This document shows positions 3,358 to 5,508 of a stretch of DNA of 5,508 nt, one piece after another. The DNA lies in NCBI GenBank assembly GCA_039815415.1, contig JBCBZH010000280.1, positions 1 to 5,508 on the forward strand, written 5' to 3'. Source of the stretch: JBCBZH01 sp039815415. GTDB taxonomy: Bacteria > Bacteroidota > Rhodothermia > Rhodothermales > Rubricoccaceae. Each line of letters starts with the position of its first letter. The stretch's first letter is position 1. The notes beneath the pieces are model-generated. The model ran no database searches. It saw only the letters and a program-made list of their open reading frames with translations, and was not told the DNA's origin. The translations under genes and the position numbers were made by a program.

Positions 3358-4518
3358 ATGCGCCGCACGCTTGTTCTTCTCTGTGCCATTGGCCTGTCCG
3401 CTTGCTCGGAGGCGCCCACCAGCCCGCTTGGCGACGACGAGCGGACCGCTTTCCTGGATTCCCTCCGGATTCCTGAAACCCGCTCCTTCACTCTCGGCTT
3501 CACCCCCTGGCCCTACGACTTCACCGATCAGGCCGAGGCGGAGACTTACGACGCGCTGGCGGCTCACAGCGATCTCGTCGCGTTTCACCTCGATAAGGGC
3601 GTGCCGTGGGAGGAGGCTCGAGTTGGCGATCCGTTCCCAGACAACGTCCAGCGCCAGCTCGATCGGATGCTCGATGAGGCAGATCGGTTCGAGACTGTCT
3701 ACGTCTCGGCAACGCCGCAGGCACAGGACCGGGCATCGCTGGCGCTGGTGTGGGGCAGTGGGGAACACCAGCCCCTTCCCGCTGCGTGGGAGACTCGGGC
3801 ATTCGATCACCCGGATGTGGTGGCCGCATACGTCGCCTACTGTCGCCGCCTGATCGCCTTCTTCGACCCCGACTACTTCGCCTACGGCATCGAAGTCAAC
3901 GGCGGACTCCAGCTGGATCATCCCAACTATGTTGCCTTTCGCTCCTTCGCGGAGCAGGTCTATGCCGCGCTCAAGGCCGATCATCCAGATCTGCCCATCT
4001 TTCTGACCTTCCAAACGGGCAGCTCCGTGGCGACCTGGGAGGAACAATGGGCCGTCAACCGAGACCTCGTGGCGCTGTCAGATCTCGTCGGGATGAGCAC
4101 CTATCCGTTCTGGGTATCGGGCCTCTACGAGCCCGAGGCGGCCGATGTCTCTTACCTCCCAGGCGATTGGTTCGCCCAGATGGCGGCACTGGCGCCCGAG
4201 AAGCCTTTCGTGATCGCTGAAACCGGCTACATCGCCGAGCGGCTCCAGCTGCCCGGAGTTCTCTCTGTCGATGGACGCGAGCTGTGGCAGGCACGGTATG
4301 TAGATCAGATGCTCTGGAGCGCCCACCAGCTCGATGCCGAGTTCGTCGTGTGGTTCGTGAATCGTGACTACGACCAGGGCTGGGAGCGCCTTGTGGATGT
4401 CGGGCTCGATGATGATGTTTTCCTGATCTGGCGAGACACGGGGCTGCTCGATTCAAGCGGAGATGAGCGCCTTGGGATGGAGGTGTGGGATCGATGGCTC
4501 GCACAGCCTCGTCGCTGA
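3358..4518 (+). CDS. Lipoprotein resembling a glycoside hydrolase (TIM barrel)
   Basis: This is probably a cell-envelope enzyme or binding protein acting on a saccharide, with unknown substrate. Residues 1-16 form a lipoprotein signal with lipobox LSAC (cysteine 16). The 386-residue chain has strand/helix alternation expected of a beta/alpha barrel: FTLGFTPWPYD (44-54), DLVAFHLDKGVPW (72-84), TVYVSATPQ (113-121), YFAYGIEVNGG (173-183), LPIFLTFQTG (212-221), DLVGMSTYPF (242-251), KPFVIAETGY (282-291) and EFVVWFVNRDYD (328-339). E179 in GIEVN and E288 in AETGY stand where clan-A hydrolases carry the acid/base and nucleophile on strands 4 and 7. The end, WRDTGLLDSSG then MEVWDRWLAQP, also resembles uncharacterised bacterial proteins I recall. 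I cannot place it in a numbered GH family; GH53-like enzymes are one possible relative. It starts 66 bases after crtZ and ends 35 bases before the glycosyltransferase gene. Confidence 0.82.
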   Translation: MRRTLVLLCAIGLSACSEAPTSPLGDDERTAFLDSLRIPETRSFTLGFTPWPYDFTDQAEAETYDALAAHSDLVAFHLDKGVPWEEARVGDPFPDNVQRQLDRMLDEADRFETVYVSATPQAQDRASLALVWGSGEHQPLPAAWETRAFDHPDVVAAYVAYCRRLIAFFDPDYFAYGIEVNGGLQLDHPNYVAFRSFAEQVYAALKADHPDLPIFLTFQTGSSVATWEEQWAVNRDLVALSDLVGMSTYPFWVSGLYEPEAADVSYLPGDWFAQMAALAPEKPFVIAETGYIAERLQLPGVLSVDGRELWQARYVDQMLWSAHQLDAEFVVWFVNRDYDQGWERLVDVGLDDDVFLIWRDTGLLDSSGDERLGMEVWDRWLAQPRR

Positions 4519-4520
4519 AG

Positions 4521-4526
4521 TATCCT
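4521..4526 (+). promoter_or_regulatory. Candidate -10 element for the glycosyltransferase gene
   Basis: TATCCT (4 of 6 matches to TATAAT) lies 27 bases before the ATG at 4554, in the 35-base gap after the lipoprotein gene. No -35 match is visible at the usual spacing, where the sequence falls inside the upstream gene. The glycosyltransferase could equally be read through from upstream. Confidence 0.25.
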
Positions 4527-4553
4527 GCCCGGCGTCACACCGAGCCTACCTGC

Positions 4554-5508
4554 ATGCACGTCCTGATCCAGACGATGGGTTCGCGGGGCGATGTGCAGCC
4601 GTACATCGCGCTGGGCCTCGGGCTGGTGGAGGCTGGGCACCGCGTGACGATCAACACCAGCACGCGCTTCGAGGCCTGGGTCCGTGGGTATGGATTCGAG
4701 TTTCTGCCCCTCAAGGACGACCTCCTGAAGCTCCTCGACTCCAACACGGGACTGATCGAGGACATGGGAAGTCCCATGTCGGCCATTCGGACGGCTCGAC
4801 GAATGCTCCGGGAGACGAAGCCCATCCAGCGTGCGCTGTTCTGGGATGGATGGGCCGCCGCCGAGACGGTACAGCCCGATCTCATCGTCTATCATCCGAA
4901 GATGTCGGGTGCGATCCACTACGCCGAGAAGCTGGAGATCCCGGTGGTGCTCGGCACGCCCATCGCTCAGTTCGTCCCGACCTCTGTGTTCCCCAGCATC
5001 GGGATGCCCGCGGGGCCTGCGGCCTTCAACCGAGCGACGTACCACCTCGTGCTGATGATCTCGAAGCGCGTGCTGGCGCCTTACGCGAAAGAATGGCGCG
5101 CCGCGCATGGGCTGGCACCCCAGCCGCGCGGCATCGACCCGCTGCACACCGCCTCAGGCGATCCGGTTCCAGTGCTCCACGCCATCAGCCCGCAGGTGGT
5201 CCCGGAGCCGCCAGACTGGCCGGACTCCGCTTCCATGACTGGCTACTGGTTCCTCGACGTGCCCGACTGGTCGCCTCCCGACGAGCTGGCGGCCTTCCTC
5301 GACGCAGGCGAGCCGCCGGTCTACGTCGGCTTCGGGAGCATGTCCGGTCGCCAGCCCGAGCGCCTCGCTACGCTGGTGGTGGAGGCGCTGCAACGCGCTG
5401 GCGTGCGCGGCCTCCTGGCGAAGGGGTGGGGCGGTCTCGATCCGCAGGGGCTGCCAGCGTCCATCCACGTCATCGACCGGGCACCGCACGACGCACTGTT
5501 CCCACGCG
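4554..5508 (+). CDS. UGT-type glycosyltransferase, 3' end outside window
   Basis: This is predicted to transfer a sugar from an activated nucleotide donor to a lipid-like or polyketide-like acceptor, with a GT-B fold of family GT1. 318 residues are visible without interruption. The N-terminal acceptor domain opens with MHVLIQTMGSRGDVQPY, the G-S-R-G-D-x-Q-P signature of the Glycos_transf_28 domain in sterol 3-beta-glucosyltransferases and antibiotic or carotenoid glycosyltransferases. AGHRVTINT and FEAWVRGYGFEFLPL follow. The inter-domain stretch leads to PPVYVGFGSMSG (254-265), the usual start of the C-terminal donor domain, and the window ends at APHDALFPR, just before the expected H-H-G-G-x-G-T donor loop. 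About 90-110 residues are missing. The ATG at 4554 fits the family start exactly. With crtZ two genes upstream, a xanthophyll glucosyltransferase (CrtX-like) role is possible, but sterol or hopanoid glucosylation fits the sequence equally well. Confidence 0.9.
   Translation, partial: MHVLIQTMGSRGDVQPYIALGLGLVEAGHRVTINTSTRFEAWVRGYGFEFLPLKDDLLKLLDSNTGLIEDMGSPMSAIRTARRMLRETKPIQRALFWDGWAAAETVQPDLIVYHPKMSGAIHYAEKLEIPVVLGTPIAQFVPTSVFPSIGMPAGPAAFNRATYHLVLMISKRVLAPYAKEWRAAHGLAPQPRGIDPLHTASGDPVPVLHAISPQVVPEPPDWPDSASMTGYWFLDVPDWSPPDELAAFLDAGEPPVYVGFGSMSGRQPERLATLVVEALQRAGVRGLLAKGWGGLDPQGLPASIHVIDRAPHDALFPR

Noticed and set aside
2791..4047. 418-codon open frame on the minus strand
   Set aside because: It lies antisense to crtZ and most of the glycosidase-like lipoprotein, both of which show clear family motifs. 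Its product shows no recognisable domain and long antisense frames are common in GC-rich DNA.
4368..5147. 259-codon minus-strand frame over the glycosyltransferase
   Set aside because: The plus strand encodes an uninterrupted GT1 enzyme with the GSRGDVQP signature; the minus product is His/Arg-rich with no domain.

Overview
The window is about 60-65% GC by eye and densely coded. It reads as chromosomal DNA of a GC-rich bacterium. I favour a Rhodothermota/Bacteroidota-like lineage such as the Rhodothermales, by inference: there are three lipoprotein signal peptides, Shine-Dalgarno signals are weak or absent at most starts, the Nudix protein is of a type common in Bacteroidota, and a carotenoid hydroxylase is present. 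No rRNA, tRNA, CRISPR array, transposase or phage gene was seen.

Layout. Positions 1-1367 hold three plus-strand genes: the 3' part of a Nudix hydrolase, an FKBP-type peptidyl-prolyl isomerase lipoprotein, and a small protein I do not recognise. A 48-base gap with two hairpins separates them from a convergent minus-strand set of three tightly packed genes, read from 2768 down to 1416. These are a GGQ-domain release-factor-like protein, a lipoprotein whose start overlaps the previous stop, and an uncharacterised beta-rich protein. A 49-base divergent gap (2769-2817) then leads to a second plus-strand run: a beta-carotene hydroxylase (crtZ), a lipoprotein resembling a glycoside hydrolase TIM barrel, and a UGT-type glycosyltransferase cut off by the window end. 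No gene-free stretch exceeds 80 bases.

How the genes may work together. CrtZ hydroxylates carotenoid rings, and UGT-type enzymes in other bacteria glucosylate such hydroxyls. The crtZ to glycosyltransferase run could therefore serve xanthophyll or sterol/hopanoid glycoside synthesis, but this is inference because an unrelated-looking lipoprotein lies between them. The minus-strand set combines ribosome rescue with two proteins of unknown role.

The most notable signal is not a gene. A 13-mer, CGTCGCCAGCTCG, occurs four times in 5.5 kb, three times extended to 15 bases, and its 11-base core occurs six times. Copies lie both inside genes on either strand and between genes. This looks like a genome-wide highly iterated motif, comparable in length and density to DNA uptake sequences or HIP-type repeats, and I know of no description of it.
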